64,000 bases of DNA from Sphingomonas sp. NFR04 (GTDB taxonomy: Bacteria > Pseudomonadota > Alphaproteobacteria > Sphingomonadales > Sphingomonadaceae), in the NCBI RefSeq assembly GCF_900114095.1, contig NZ_FORV01000004.1:310001-374000 (forward strand), given 5' to 3'. The position numbers were made by a program, and so were the translations under genes. Below the pieces are notes generated by a model. It made no database searches. It saw only the letters and a list, made by a program, of their open reading frames with translations, and was not told the DNA's origin. Below, in pieces: positions 37,248 to 46,631 of the stretch (position 1 is its first letter; each line of letters begins with the position of its first letter).

Positions 37248-37691
37248 TCAACCCGCAGGCGCGTCGGCGGTAGCGGTGGGCGCGGCGGCTTCGGCGGCGG
37301 TGCGGGCCTGCACTGCCATGGCACGGCACATGCGGTGGAGCGCCTCGCTCATCTGGCGGGCGGTCTCGGGTTCTATGCCCGGATCGGCGGCGATCGCGCG
37401 GTCCATCGCATGCGCCCATTGCGCGGCGGTCTGCGCCGTAACGGCGAGCTGGCGGTGCAAGCCCATGATGCACATGCCCGGCCGCGCCTCGAACCAGTCG
37501 CGCGGGCCGCCGAGCCAGGCGACCAGAAAGCGGGTGAGCGAGTGGCGGAGCGCCGTCAGGTCCGGCTGGTGCATCGCGTGGAGCGCCGCATAGGCGGTGT
37601 CCTGCTCGACCAGATCGTAGAAGCGGTCGACGATGGCGCGGACGGACTCTTCGCCGCCGACGCGCTCGAAGGGCAGGGGCGATTCGGACAT
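37248..37691 (-). CDS. Group II truncated-hemoglobin-like protein
   Basis: A 147-residue globin. VDRFYDLVEQD is the B-helix start, and GGPRDWFEARPGMCIMGLHRQLAVT corresponds to the F-helix region, with the His as likely proximal haem ligand. An Ala/Thr-rich tail follows. Probably binds O2 or NO. The sequence is divergent from classical group II, hence moderate confidence on subgroup. Confidence 0.8.
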   Translation of the reverse strand: MSESPLPFERVGGEESVRAIVDRFYDLVEQDTAYAALHAMHQPDLTALRHSLTRFLVAWLGGPRDWFEARPGMCIMGLHRQLAVTAQTAAQWAHAMDRAIAADPGIEPETARQMSEALHRMCRAMAVQARTAAEAAAPTATADAPAG

Positions 37692-37746
37692 GGCAACGCG
37701 CCCTAGCCGAAAATGGCGGGCGCGGCTTGACGGGAATCAAGGGGAT

Positions 37747-37774
37747 GCCGCCCTCCCCGTAAAGGGAGGGCGGC
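37747..37774 (-). terminator. Hairpin after the outer-membrane barrel gene
   Basis: GCCGCCCTCCC-CGTAAA-GGGAGGGCGGC, a perfect 11-bp stem just past the stop codon at 37783, without a clear T tract. Confidence 0.6.
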
Positions 37775-37782
37775 GGACCCGA

Positions 37783-38418
37783 TCAGAAGTGCGCGATCAC
37801 ACCCGCCATCGGGCGGAAGCTCTTCGCATCGCTGAACGTGTTCATCTCGAGGCGCAGGCGCAGGCCGCTGCGGCCGGTGATGCCGCCCAGGCCGATGTCC
37901 TTCGGGCCGACCTCGACGCCGATGCCATAGGTCATCGCGTGATAGTCACGGTTGGTGTTGGCGTTCTTGTCGAAATTGACCCACTGGTAGCCGACCTTGC
38001 CGTAGATCAGGCCGCTGTCGCCAGCGCGCAGACCGAAGCGGCCGGCGGCGCCATATTCCCAATCGATGTCGCCGCTGACGCCCTTGGCAACGTTACCTTC
38101 GGCGCCGACGAACACCGGGCCGAGCGGCACGTTCACGCCGGCGACGCCCTGGACCATCGCGCCATCGAGGCGGTTGCGGTTCGGCTGGATGGGGATGCCG
38201 GCATTCGGCTGACGGTCGAACTGCTCCCAGCCGCCGAGTACGCCGACATAGGGCTCGATGCCGAAGGCCTTGGAGCCGTCCGGCGAGGTGGGGGTGCCGC
38301 TGTCCTGCGCGGCGGTGGTCTCCATCGTGCCGGCACCGGTGGTGGTGTCCTGGGCGAAGGCGGGGACGGCGAAGGGGAGCGCGGCAGCAGCTGCCGCGAC
38401 GGCGATGATCTTACGCAT
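37783..38418 (-). CDS. Outer-membrane beta-barrel (opacity-like) protein
   Basis: 211 residues with a signal peptide (RKIIAVAAAAAALPFAVPAFAQ) then alternating strands ending in an aromatic C-terminus (MAGVIAHF), as in OmpA/opacity-type 8-strand barrels. FGLRAGDSGLIYGKVGYQWV is a typical barrel strand pair. The start is the ATG at 38418. No neighbour suggests a specific role. Confidence 0.85.
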   Translation of the reverse strand: MRKIIAVAAAAAALPFAVPAFAQDTTTGAGTMETTAAQDSGTPTSPDGSKAFGIEPYVGVLGGWEQFDRQPNAGIPIQPNRNRLDGAMVQGVAGVNVPLGPVFVGAEGNVAKGVSGDIDWEYGAAGRFGLRAGDSGLIYGKVGYQWVNFDKNANTNRDYHAMTYGIGVEVGPKDIGLGGITGRSGLRLRLEMNTFSDAKSFRPMAGVIAHF

Positions 38419-38631
38419 GGGGGAGGTACCTCTACGCTGGTGAAACACACATCTTCCGGCCCGGGCCCGCTACGAAAGGCGGGGCGGCCGGAGATGGGCG
38501 CACAATGCCCGGGCTACGGCCAAGGTTGCATCGCCGCGAAGCATTTGCGGAAGAGGTGTTGCACTGCGGCAACGGTTTCTGTCGCCCCGATGAACAAACG
38601 TTTCGACATCGAAGGGATCGGCGGCGGGAAA

Positions 38632-39300
38632 TCAGCCCTTCGGCTGGACGTCCGCCGGCACGGGGGTCAGCTCATAGACGTCGACGCTGCCGGGCAGCGC
38701 GCCGGGCACCGCCAGCCGCCACCGGAAGGTGCCGAAGCGCTCCACCATGCCGACCACGTCGCGCGCGCCGGGATTGCCATAGCCGACGTCGTTGGCACCG
38801 GGCTTGGCCTGGCGCGCGCCGAGGAACACGTAGCGCTTGCCGTCCGGGAACACATAGCCGGCGACGATGTCGCTGCCGGTCTGCTTGGCGAGCCCTAGGG
38901 GGGCGTCGTCCTTCGGCTCGTTCGTGGCGGAGATGTAGCAGAAGCCGGCAGGGCTCGGCTGGACCAGCGCGCGGCCGGCAGGGCCGGGCTTCAGGTGCAG
39001 CGTGCGGCAGCGATAGGAGCCGGGGGGCAGCGCCGGGTGCGGCTGGCCGGCATCGGGATCGAGCACCGCGCCTTGCACCTTGCGCACCGGCGCGCGCACA
39101 TTCTCGTACAGCTGGCGCCAGCTGGCCGGCAGGTTCTCCAGTCGCGGCATGTCGGCCTGGGCGATGCGGGTCCGCCACAGCGGCGGGGGCGGCGGCATCT
39201 CCACGACTGCAATCGGGCGAAGATCCATTTTGGCCGTCGTCGTCGCCTGGCAGCCGGCGAGCATGGGCAGAGCGAGCATCGCAAAGGCGAGCCGGTGCAT
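38632..39300 (-). CDS. DUF4893 lipoprotein
   Basis: 222 residues. The N-terminus has a lipobox (MLALPMLAGC) followed by a short linker. The core contains DPDAGQPHPALPPGSYRCR, LVQPSPAGFCYI, GYVFPDGKRYVFLGA and DVVGMVERFGTFRWRLAVP, which fit DUF4893 proteins common in sphingomonads. AGGGGA precedes the ATG. Likely a periplasmic lipoprotein of unknown function. Confidence 0.85.
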   Translation of the reverse strand: MHRLAFAMLALPMLAGCQATTTAKMDLRPIAVVEMPPPPPLWRTRIAQADMPRLENLPASWRQLYENVRAPVRKVQGAVLDPDAGQPHPALPPGSYRCRTLHLKPGPAGRALVQPSPAGFCYISATNEPKDDAPLGLAKQTGSDIVAGYVFPDGKRYVFLGARQAKPGANDVGYGNPGARDVVGMVERFGTFRWRLAVPGALPGSVDVYELTPVPADVQPKG

Positions 39301-39551
39301 GATACTTCCCCTGTGAATCTTTTGGCCCTGTGAACCAATGGGAGGCGCTTTGCCGCGACGCTCCCACGAAGCAATGTCGTAAACGAAGGTTAACGAAAAG
39401 TAAAAGCTGCGGTGGGCGTGCGGTCTGGTGCGGCGAACCGAAGCAATCCGCCGTATGATACCGACGGATGGCCCGAACTTGCCGCCGCGGCTCTTGGAAC
39501 CGCGGCCAAGAAGGGCCATTACGCAGCAAGGACATGGCCGGGAGATTGAAG

Positions 39552-40088
39552 ATGAAGGCTTGGGGAATCGGCGCGGGCGCGGCCGCGATCGGCATGCTGC
39601 TGGGCGGCTGCGCGACGACGCAGCAGAACGAACGCTATATGGCCGGCCATTTCCGCGCACAGGCGGAACTGCACGATGCCGGCGGCAAGGTGGTGGGCAC
39701 CGCGGTGGCCGAGCAGGTCGAGGGATCGATTCGCGTATTGGTCGACGTGAACGGCATCTCGCCGGGGCCGCACGGCGTGCACGTCCACACCACCGGCGTC
39801 TGCACGCCCCCCGATTTCGCCAGCGCCGGCGGACACTGGAACCCGGGCGCCACCAAGCATGGCAAGGAAAACCCGATGGGCCCGCATGCCGGCGACCTGC
39901 CCAACATGAAGGTGGACGAGAAGGGCCATGGCCATCTGAGCTTCACGCTGGCCGGCGGCACCTTCGACCAGCTGATGGACCAGGACGGCGCGGCGCTGGT
40001 CGTCCATGCCGGCGAAGACGATTACAAGAGCGATCCGGCCGGCAACAGCGGCGGACGTATCGTCTGCGGCGTGTTCCAGACGGTCTGA
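39552..40088 (+). CDS. sodC: Cu/Zn superoxide dismutase, lipoprotein
   Basis: 178 residues. A lipobox (IGMLLGGC) indicates a periplasmic lipoprotein. Metal-ligand segments HGVHVHTTG, GGHWNPGATKHG, HAGDLPNM and VVHAGEDDY are present, and the C-terminal GGRIVCGVFQ has the second disulfide cysteine. Dismutates periplasmic superoxide. GGGAGA lies upstream of the ATG at 39552. Confidence 0.9.
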   Translation: MKAWGIGAGAAAIGMLLGGCATTQQNERYMAGHFRAQAELHDAGGKVVGTAVAEQVEGSIRVLVDVNGISPGPHGVHVHTTGVCTPPDFASAGGHWNPGATKHGKENPMGPHAGDLPNMKVDEKGHGHLSFTLAGGTFDQLMDQDGAALVVHAGEDDYKSDPAGNSGGRIVCGVFQTV

Positions 40089-40092
40089 GCGG

Positions 40093-41661
40093 TCACACCG
40101 CTTCGCCGGCGGCGCGGGCGCGGGCCAGCTTGCTCGCCTCCGCCGCCGGCAGTAGCCGATAGGCGCCCCAGATCGCCGCCAGCGCGAGCGGCACGCTGGC
40201 GAGCAGCGCCAGCACCCCTGTAGCCAGGTCGCCGGTCAGCGTCGCAATCCGCCCGGCGCAATAGGGCCCGAGCGCGAGGCCGATCAGCGTGGTGCCGATG
40301 AAGAAGGCGGCGGTCGCAGTGCCGCGCATCCGCGGCAGCACCAAGTCCTGCGTGGTCGCCGCGGCCGCGCCCAGCCCGCCGCAGATCAGGAATTGTGCCA
40401 CCGGCAGCATGACATAGGCGGTGGTGAGGTCGCGTGCGGTGAACAGCAGCACGATCGGCGCAATCGGCGCGAGGCAGGCGAAGAGCAGGACGTGGATGCG
40501 CCCGACCGGGCTGCGCGCGCGCAGGGCATCGGCGAGCCGGCCGGCGATCGTCACGCCCAGGAACCCCGCGAGCGCGACCGGCGCGCCGATCCAGAAGCCC
40601 AGCGACCCCAGCTGCTCGGGCGGGATGTCGAAGGCGCGGCGGATGAAGCTCGGCGCGAACCCTGCCATCGCGTAGGCGAGGAAGGTGTTGAGACCGTACG
40701 CCAGTACTACGCAGAGAAACGCCGGCGTGCCGACGATCAGCGCATGGGTTGGCGGGTCGCGCCGCTTGAGCGCGGTCGCCCAGCTGACCACGGCATAGGC
40801 GCCGATCCCCACGGCGATCCATTGCGCGGGCGGCTCGCCGAGATGGACGAGCACCGCGACCAGCCCGGCGACCAGCGCCAGCACTGCAAGGTTTCGCACC
40901 AGTGCCGCCGGCCCCAGCCGCGCCGCGCCGATCAGCGTGAAGGGCGGGATGATCGTCAGCAGTTCTTCGAAAAAGGCGCGGAACGGGGCGGGGTGGGGCG
41001 GCGTCGCCATGCCTTCGGAAAGCCCGCGCGGTGGCTCGCGCAGCGTGACGATCCACGCCGCGACGATCAGGCCCGGCACGCCGACCGCGAGGAACGCCGC
41101 CTGCCAGCCGACCAGCCCGAGCGGTCCGCCGCCCGGATAGGCCTGGTTCCAGCGCTGCACGATCAGCGCGCCGAGGAACAGCGAAAGGCCACCGCCGAGA
41201 TAGACGCCCGAGGAATAGAGGGCGAGCGCGGTGGCGCGGAGGCGCTTGGGGAACCAGTCCGAGATCAGCGAATAGGCGGCGGGTCCGGCGGTCGCCTCGC
41301 CGATGCCGACGCCCATCCGCGCCAGCCCCAGCACCAGCCCGGTGCGGGCGAAACCGGAAAGCGCGGTCATGCTCGACCAGAGCGCGAGCCCGAGGGTCAT
41401 CAGCCGCACGCGGTGCCAATGGTCCGCCAGCCGACCCAGCGGAATGCCGAACAGCGCGTAAAACACGCCGAAGGCGGTGCCATAGAGAAAGCCGATATCC
41501 TGGTCGCGCAGGCCCAGGTCGCGCTTGATGTCGTCGGCGAGGATGGCGACGATCTGGCGATCGACGAAGTTGAGGATATACACGAGCAGCAGCAGCGTTA
41601 GCACGTACCACGCATAGGGGGTCGCCTTCGCCCCATCGGGCGTCGGGGGCATGCTGGCCAT
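40093..41661 (-). CDS. MFS transporter
   Basis: 522 residues with 12 predicted helices. The intracellular motif GRLADHWHRVRL lies between helices 2 and 3, and LNFVDRQIVAILADDIKRDLGL near the start is typical of spinster/ACS-like major-facilitator proteins in sphingomonads. Substrate unknown. AAGGAGAGG precedes the ATG. It converges on the superoxide dismutase gene. Confidence 0.9.
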   Translation of the reverse strand: MASMPPTPDGAKATPYAWYVLTLLLLVYILNFVDRQIVAILADDIKRDLGLRDQDIGFLYGTAFGVFYALFGIPLGRLADHWHRVRLMTLGLALWSSMTALSGFARTGLVLGLARMGVGIGEATAGPAAYSLISDWFPKRLRATALALYSSGVYLGGGLSLFLGALIVQRWNQAYPGGGPLGLVGWQAAFLAVGVPGLIVAAWIVTLREPPRGLSEGMATPPHPAPFRAFFEELLTIIPPFTLIGAARLGPAALVRNLAVLALVAGLVAVLVHLGEPPAQWIAVGIGAYAVVSWATALKRRDPPTHALIVGTPAFLCVVLAYGLNTFLAYAMAGFAPSFIRRAFDIPPEQLGSLGFWIGAPVALAGFLGVTIAGRLADALRARSPVGRIHVLLFACLAPIAPIVLLFTARDLTTAYVMLPVAQFLICGGLGAAAATTQDLVLPRMRGTATAAFFIGTTLIGLALGPYCAGRIATLTGDLATGVLALLASVPLALAAIWGAYRLLPAAEASKLARARAAGEAV

Positions 41662-41742
41662 ATCCTCTCCTTCGGCGTTATGCGTGCCGTTGCCACTGAG
41701 GCTAGCAGAGCGTACCCATTTTACGAAAGGATGATTTTCGCG

Positions 41743-42213
41743 ATGGCCGAACCGGCATTCCTGTTCGTCTGCTTGGGCAATATCTGCCGCTCGCCGCTGG
41801 CCGAGGCGGCGTTCCGCGCGGCGGCGGAGGATGCCGGCGTGGCGGTGGTCGCCGACTCGGCGGGGACCGGCGGCTGGCACGCCGGCGAGCAGCCCGATCG
41901 CCGCTCGATCGCAGTCGCCGCCAAGCACGGCATCGACATTACCGGCCAGCGCGCGCGCCAGGTGACGCGCGCGGATTTCGACCGGTTCGATCATATCCTT
42001 GCGCTTGATCCGCAGAACCTCGCCGACCTGCGCCGGATCGCGCCGAAGAGCGGTCGCGCACGGCTGCGACTGCTGCTCGACGCGGTGCCCGGCTGGGAAG
42101 GCCGCGCCGTCGACGATCCCTATTATGACGGGCCGGAAGGCTTCGACCGCACTTGGGCAGAGGTACGCGCGGCGGCGGATCGGCTGGTGGAAGAACTCGT
42201 ACAGACCCGTTGA
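41743..42213 (+). CDS. Low-molecular-weight protein-tyrosine phosphatase
   Basis: 156 residues with the N-terminal active-site loop VCLGNICRSPLAE (CX5R) and the general-acid DDPYYDG near the C-terminus, both diagnostic. Often linked to exopolysaccharide control, but no tyrosine kinase is adjacent. The start at 41743 is homology-based; an ATG at 41731 also exists. Confidence 0.94.
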   Translation: MAEPAFLFVCLGNICRSPLAEAAFRAAAEDAGVAVVADSAGTGGWHAGEQPDRRSIAVAAKHGIDITGQRARQVTRADFDRFDHILALDPQNLADLRRIAPKSGRARLRLLLDAVPGWEGRAVDDPYYDGPEGFDRTWAEVRAAADRLVEELVQTR

Positions 42214-42231
42214 ACCACAAGGAGAGGAACC

Positions 42232-43347
42232 ATGGCATTCACCGGACGCGAACTGCGCTCGACGTTGAGCGAGGATGGCACGCTGCGGCTGTCGCTGGAG
42301 CAGGTGACCTATGATGACCCGGCCGCGGACGAAGTGATCGTCCGCATCGAGGCGGCGCCGATCAACCCCAGCGATCTCGGGCTGCTGCTCGGCCCGGCAC
42401 AGGTCGATACGCTGCGGCAGGACGGCGACGCGCTGGTGTTCGAGGTGCAGAAGGGCCGGCTCGGCAGCATGAAGGCGCGGCTGGGCCAGTCGATGCCGGT
42501 GGGCAATGAAGGTGCCGGCACCGTGGTCGCCGCCGGGGCCGACGCCGCCGCGCTGATGGGCAAGCGGGTTGCGGCGGTGGGCGGCGCGATGTTCGCCGAT
42601 TACCGCGTGCTGAAGGCGCGCGACGTGGTCGCGTTGCCCGAAGGCACCGCGGCGGCGGACGGCGCCGCGATCTTCGTCAATCCGCTGACCGCGCTCGGCT
42701 TTGTCGAGACGATGCGGCGCGACGGGCACAGCGGAATCGTCCACACCGCCGCCGCCTCGAACCTGGGGCAGATGCTGCAGAAGATCTGCCTCGCCGACGG
42801 GGTGCCGCTGGTCAACATCGTCCGCTCCGAGGAGCAGGCCGCGATCCTGCGCGACATCGGCGCCACCCATGTGGTGAACAGCCGCGACGAGGATTTCCGC
42901 GCCAAGCTGATCGATGCGGTGGCCGAGACCGGCGCTACCGTGGCGTTCGATGCGATCGGCGGCGGCGCTCTCGGCAGCGACATCCTCCAGGCGATGGAAG
43001 CCGCGGCGGTGCGCAAGATGACCGAATATAGCCGCTATGGATCCGAACAGTTCAAGCAGCTCTATATCTATGGCGCGCTGGACCTGGCGCCGACCACGCT
43101 CAATCGCCTCGCCTTCGGCTTCCAGTGGAGCGTCTCGGGCTGGCTGCTGACGCCCTTCCTGCGCCGTGCGGGGATGGAAACGCTGGGGGCGATGCGCCAG
43201 CGCATCTTGAGCGAACTCACCACCACCTTCGCCAGCCGCTACACCCGCACCATCGGGCTGGCCGAGGCGCTGCAGCCGGACGTGTTGCGCGCCTATGAGC
43301 GCAAGGCCACCGGCGAGAAGTTCCTGATCGATCCCGGACGGGGGTGA
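42232..43347 (+). CDS. Zinc-binding dehydrogenase/quinone-oxidoreductase-like (MDR) protein
   Basis: 371 residues of the medium-chain dehydrogenase/reductase superfamily. INPSDLGLLLG and PVGNEGAGTVVAAG belong to the catalytic domain, and a cofactor-binding half runs VHTAAASNLGQMLQK. No obvious zinc cysteines, so probably an NADPH-dependent enoyl- or quinone-reductase-like enzyme. AAGGAGAGG precedes the ATG. Confidence 0.87.
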   Translation: MAFTGRELRSTLSEDGTLRLSLEQVTYDDPAADEVIVRIEAAPINPSDLGLLLGPAQVDTLRQDGDALVFEVQKGRLGSMKARLGQSMPVGNEGAGTVVAAGADAAALMGKRVAAVGGAMFADYRVLKARDVVALPEGTAAADGAAIFVNPLTALGFVETMRRDGHSGIVHTAAASNLGQMLQKICLADGVPLVNIVRSEEQAAILRDIGATHVVNSRDEDFRAKLIDAVAETGATVAFDAIGGGALGSDILQAMEAAAVRKMTEYSRYGSEQFKQLYIYGALDLAPTTLNRLAFGFQWSVSGWLLTPFLRRAGMETLGAMRQRILSELTTTFASRYTRTIGLAEALQPDVLRAYERKATGEKFLIDPGRG

Positions 43348-43505
43348 TCGGGCAGTTCGTCTCCATCCGAGCGGATTTTTCAGACAAATTGTTTCCGATG
43401 CATGTCAGAATGAACTTTCTCAATCTCTTACCCTCTACAATGCAGCTGGGTGGGCTGAACGCGGGCCGGCGGAGGAATTCCGGCACCTGATCGTGAGGGA
43501 CGGAA

Positions 43506-44891
43506 ATGCTGCATTGGTTGGAAGTAAAGGCTCCCATTCGGGAGAAGCTGAAGGTCACCTTCGGTTCGATGATCGGGATCATGGTGATCCTTGCGGTGCT
43601 CAATCTGGTGCTGCCGCACTGGGTGATGCTGGGGCTCAACGTGGTCGTGATCGCGACCGCCTTCGTGCTCACCCGCATGTTCGCCCGCGTCATTGCGGAT
43701 CCCTATGTCGCGACGGTCGTCCGGATGGAGGGTCTCGCGGCCGGCAACCTGTCCGCGCCGATCGCCAATACCAACTATGAGGATTGTGTCGGCCGCATCT
43801 CGCGCGCGATGCTGATCTTCCGCGATGCTGCGGTCGCGCAGCGCGAGGCCGCAGAACAGCAGGCGCAAGTGGTGCAGGTGCTCGGCCAGTCGCTCGAGCG
43901 GCTCGCCAAGGGCGACCTTACCGCCGACGTTACCGCCGATTTCCCGGGCACCAATGCAGTGCTCAAGACCAATTTCAACGAGGCGCTGGCGTCGCTGCGC
44001 GAGCTGGTGCGCTCGGTCGCGACCTCGGCGGAGACGATCAGCACCGGCTCGGCCGAGATCGCGGTCGCCTCCGAGGACCTTTCGCGCCGCACCGAGAGCG
44101 CTGCGTCGAGCCTGCAGGAGACGGTCCAGTCGATCGGCGAGATCGACCAGCGGCTGCGCAGCACTGCCGGCAGCGCCAACCAGACCGTGGCGCGCGCCGA
44201 CGGGGCGATCGCCTCGGTCCAGGCCGGCCGCGATGTTGCCGACGAAGCGGTGGCGGCGATGAGCCGGGTGTCGGAAAGCGCCAAGGGCATCGACGACGTG
44301 ATCGAGGGTCTCGACAAGATCGCGTTCCAGACGCGCGTCCTTGCCATGAACGCCGCCGTCGAAGCCGGCCGCGCCGGTGAGGCCGGGCGCGGCTTCGCCG
44401 TCGTCGCCGACCTCGTCTCCGCGCTGGCGATGCGCGCCGAAGAGGAAGCCGGCCGCGCCCGCGACCAGCTGACCACCACCCAGGCCGACGTCACCGCCGC
44501 GGTGGGCATGGTCCAGCGCGTCGATGGCGCCTTCGCCGCGATCGCCACCGATGTTCGCGAAGTGCACGACCTGCTCGGCAGCATGGCGACCGCCAACCAG
44601 GCCCAGGCCTCGTCGATCGGCGAGATCAGCACCGCGATCACGGTGATGGACCAGGCGACCCAGCAGAATGCGGCAATGGTGGAGGAAACCTCCGCCGCCG
44701 CGCGCAGCCTGAGCCGTGAGGTCGAGGCGCTGAAGCGTTCTGCCCATGCCTTCAATGTCGGGGAAGCGCACAACCCGCGCATGAGCCTGCCGCTGCAGCG
44801 CCCCAACCTGTCGAAGCGCGGCGGCGCCGGCATGCGGGCGGCGCCGGCACCCGCTCCCGCCATGGCGGACGGCGACTGGGCGTCGTTCTGA
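43506..44891 (+). CDS. Methyl-accepting chemotaxis protein lacking a periplasmic domain
   Basis: 461 residues. Two closely spaced hydrophobic segments (about 23-58) with no ligand-binding domain between them, then a HAMP-like region and a signalling domain with the receptor tip KIAFQTRVLAMNAAVEAGRAGEAGRGFAVVADLV in slightly divergent form. It probably senses a cytoplasmic or membrane-energy signal. No che genes are in the window. The Pro/Ala-rich C-terminus ends DGDWASF, not the NWETF docking sequence, though related. Confidence 0.9.
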   Translation: MLHWLEVKAPIREKLKVTFGSMIGIMVILAVLNLVLPHWVMLGLNVVVIATAFVLTRMFARVIADPYVATVVRMEGLAAGNLSAPIANTNYEDCVGRISRAMLIFRDAAVAQREAAEQQAQVVQVLGQSLERLAKGDLTADVTADFPGTNAVLKTNFNEALASLRELVRSVATSAETISTGSAEIAVASEDLSRRTESAASSLQETVQSIGEIDQRLRSTAGSANQTVARADGAIASVQAGRDVADEAVAAMSRVSESAKGIDDVIEGLDKIAFQTRVLAMNAAVEAGRAGEAGRGFAVVADLVSALAMRAEEEAGRARDQLTTTQADVTAAVGMVQRVDGAFAAIATDVREVHDLLGSMATANQAQASSIGEISTAITVMDQATQQNAAMVEETSAAARSLSREVEALKRSAHAFNVGEAHNPRMSLPLQRPNLSKRGGAGMRAAPAPAPAMADGDWASF

Positions 44892-44906
44892 CGACGCCCG
44901 CCCGGC

Positions 44907-45377
44907 TCAGCCCTCCATGCCCACATGGGCGTGGAGGCGCTGCCGGCTAGACATCAGCGTGCCCACCGGCTTGGCGATCGGCGCGAACATGCCGAGGCCG
45001 AGCCGCTGGCCGGGCAGGTTGACATACACCGCCTCGATGCCGCGGGCGCTATAAGCCTCGTGCCAGAAGCCGGCGCCCTGCGGGTCCTTCAGGAAGTCGC
45101 GCCACCACACGCTATGCGGCGCGCTGCGGGTGAAGGCCTCCAGGCTCGGCAGGTCGCGCCAATATTGGCGGAAGCCTACATGGTTCCAGCCGAACAGCAT
45201 GCCGTCCTCGGCGAGCAGCCCGTCGGGCGGGTTCTTCTTGATCTCGGCGAGCCCGCGGCCGATCCGCATCATCGCGGGAAGCGCACGCCAGCGGCGCAGC
45301 TTGAACCCCAGAATCACGACGATCAGTTCGGGATAGGCAGCGAGATCGACCGTCTCGCGGAGCGTGTTGGCTTGCAT
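44907..45377 (-). CDS. DUF4188 (monooxygenase af470-like) protein
   Basis: 156 residues with ELIVVILGFKLRRWRALPAMMRIGRG, WNHVGFRQYWRDLPSLEAF and GFWHEAYSARGIEAVYVN, fitting the DUF4188/monooxygenase-like family. Enzymatic activity is unproven. It is transcribed away from a TetR regulator, with two palindromes between the genes, so it is probably repressed by that regulator. Confidence 0.85.
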   Translation of the reverse strand: MQANTLRETVDLAAYPELIVVILGFKLRRWRALPAMMRIGRGLAEIKKNPPDGLLAEDGMLFGWNHVGFRQYWRDLPSLEAFTRSAPHSVWWRDFLKDPQGAGFWHEAYSARGIEAVYVNLPGQRLGLGMFAPIAKPVGTLMSSRQRLHAHVGMEG

Positions 45378-45390
45378 GGCGAGTCTCCTT

Positions 45391-45405
45391 GTTTACACTG
45401 TACAC
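45391..45405. promoter_or_regulatory. TetR operator copy 1 (GTTTAC-ACT-GTACAC)
   Basis: A 15-bp inverted repeat with one mismatch. It shares the 6-3-6 layout with copy 2, 25 bp away centre to centre. Both lie between the divergent DUF4188 and TetR genes. Confidence 0.6.
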
Positions 45406-45415
45406 GATACGAGTA

Positions 45416-45430
45416 GTTTACGGTGTAAAC
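45416..45430. promoter_or_regulatory. TetR operator copy 2 (GTTTAC-GGT-GTAAAC)
   Basis: Perfect 6-bp arms around a 3-bp centre, ending 4 bp before the regulator start codon, so bound protein would block its own gene. The outer ends of copies 1 and 2 also pair as TTGTTTACAC and GTGTAAACAA. Confidence 0.65.
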
Positions 45431-45433
45431 AAG

Positions 45434-45991
45434 ATGGAAACTGCAGAGGGATTGCGCACGCGGTTGATCGATGCCGCGACGGCGCTGCTGGACGAACAAG
45501 GTGAGGCCGGGGTGACGCTGCGCGCGCTGGCAAAGGCGACCGGCGTGTCGGCGATGGCGCCCTATCGGCACTTCGCCGACAAGGCGGCGCTGCTCGGCGC
45601 GGTGGCGGAGGCGGGGTTCGCCGAACTCGCGTCGGTGCTGGCGGAAGCGGACCGGGCCGAGCCGGCCAAGGCGGCGCTGGTCGCGCAGGGGATCGCCTAT
45701 TTCCGCTTTGCGCAGGCGCATTCGGCGATGTTCCGGCTGATGTTCGGCGGCAATCCCGGCTGCGCCGTCGCGCCGAAAGACTATGGCGAGGCGTTCGCCA
45801 TCCTGTCGCGGCGCGTTGCAAGTCTGGCGAGCGGCGATCCCGGGCCGGCGACGCTCGCCGCCTGGGGCGTGGTCCACGGCCTGTCGACGCTCGCGCTCGA
45901 CGGCAAGGTCCCGGCGGAGGACGACGTGGTCCGCGCAGCGATGGCGCTGGTGGCGGACGGCGTCACGGGCGCTCAGCCGCGCAGCGGATAG
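45434..45991 (+). CDS. TetR family transcriptional regulator
   Basis: 185 residues starting METAEGLRTRL. The HTH spans VTLRALAKATGVSAMAPYRHFADKAAL, typical of TetR, with a C-terminal ligand domain (TetR_C_33-like; MFRLMFGGNPG). Two operator-like palindromes precede it, and it probably controls itself and the divergent DUF4188 gene. Its 3' end overlaps the convergent thpR by 19 bp. Confidence 0.92.
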   Translation: METAEGLRTRLIDAATALLDEQGEAGVTLRALAKATGVSAMAPYRHFADKAALLGAVAEAGFAELASVLAEADRAEPAKAALVAQGIAYFRFAQAHSAMFRLMFGGNPGCAVAPKDYGEAFAILSRRVASLASGDPGPATLAAWGVVHGLSTLALDGKVPAEDDVVRAAMALVADGVTGAQPRSG

Positions 45992-46509
45992 CGCTCGATC
46001 GCTTCGTAGCTGGCGCCTTCGCGGCCGAGATGGCTTTCGTAGAGCAGGAAGCTGTCGACGGTGAAGGGCGCGCTGGCGAGCCCGGCATGTGCCTCCAGGA
46101 AGCGCTCGTTGGCGCCTGCCGCTGCGTTCATCCGGGCCAGCGTGATGTGCGGCAGATAGGCGCGGCGCTCGGGGACGAGGCCGGCCCGCACCAGCGCCTG
46201 ATCGACCTTGTGGTGGAGCTGGGTCACCGTCTCGTGCGGGCGCAATCCGGCCCAGAGCGCATTGGGGCGCCCACGCGAGTCGAACTCGCCGACCCCGGAG
46301 ACGACGAGGTCGAACGGCGCGAAGCGGACATTGCCGAGCGCGAGCGCGACGTCTTCGGCAACCGGCCGCTCGACCTCGCCGATATAGCGTAGCGTGCAGT
46401 GGAGCTGCTCGTCGCTCTGCCAGCGCGCCCCGGGCACGCCGCCCGCAACAGCAAGCAGTTGCGCCCGAATCGCGGGGGGTGGGCGAAAGCCGACGAACAG
46501 ACGATGCAT
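45973..46509 (-). CDS. thpR: RNA 2',3'-cyclic phosphodiesterase
   Basis: 178 residues of the 2H phosphoesterase family with both histidine motifs, HCTLRYIG and HITLARM, about 80 residues apart. These enzymes open 2',3'-cyclic RNA ends. Begins MHRLFVGFRPP, the typical family start. Confidence 0.93.
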   Translation of the reverse strand: MHRLFVGFRPPPAIRAQLLAVAGGVPGARWQSDEQLHCTLRYIGEVERPVAEDVALALGNVRFAPFDLVVSGVGEFDSRGRPNALWAGLRPHETVTQLHHKVDQALVRAGLVPERRAYLPHITLARMNAAAGANERFLEAHAGLASAPFTVDSFLLYESHLGREGASYEAIERYPLRG

Positions 46510-46631
46510 GCCGTCGATCCTAGGCGCGCCGGCGGCAAGGTCCACCCCGAGAGACTTTGTCGGTGCGCAGAAGCGCGTTGCCGGACCTGCGTCCGCGCCG
46601 ATCGGCGCGCGCGCAGGTCCGGCTTTTTCGC

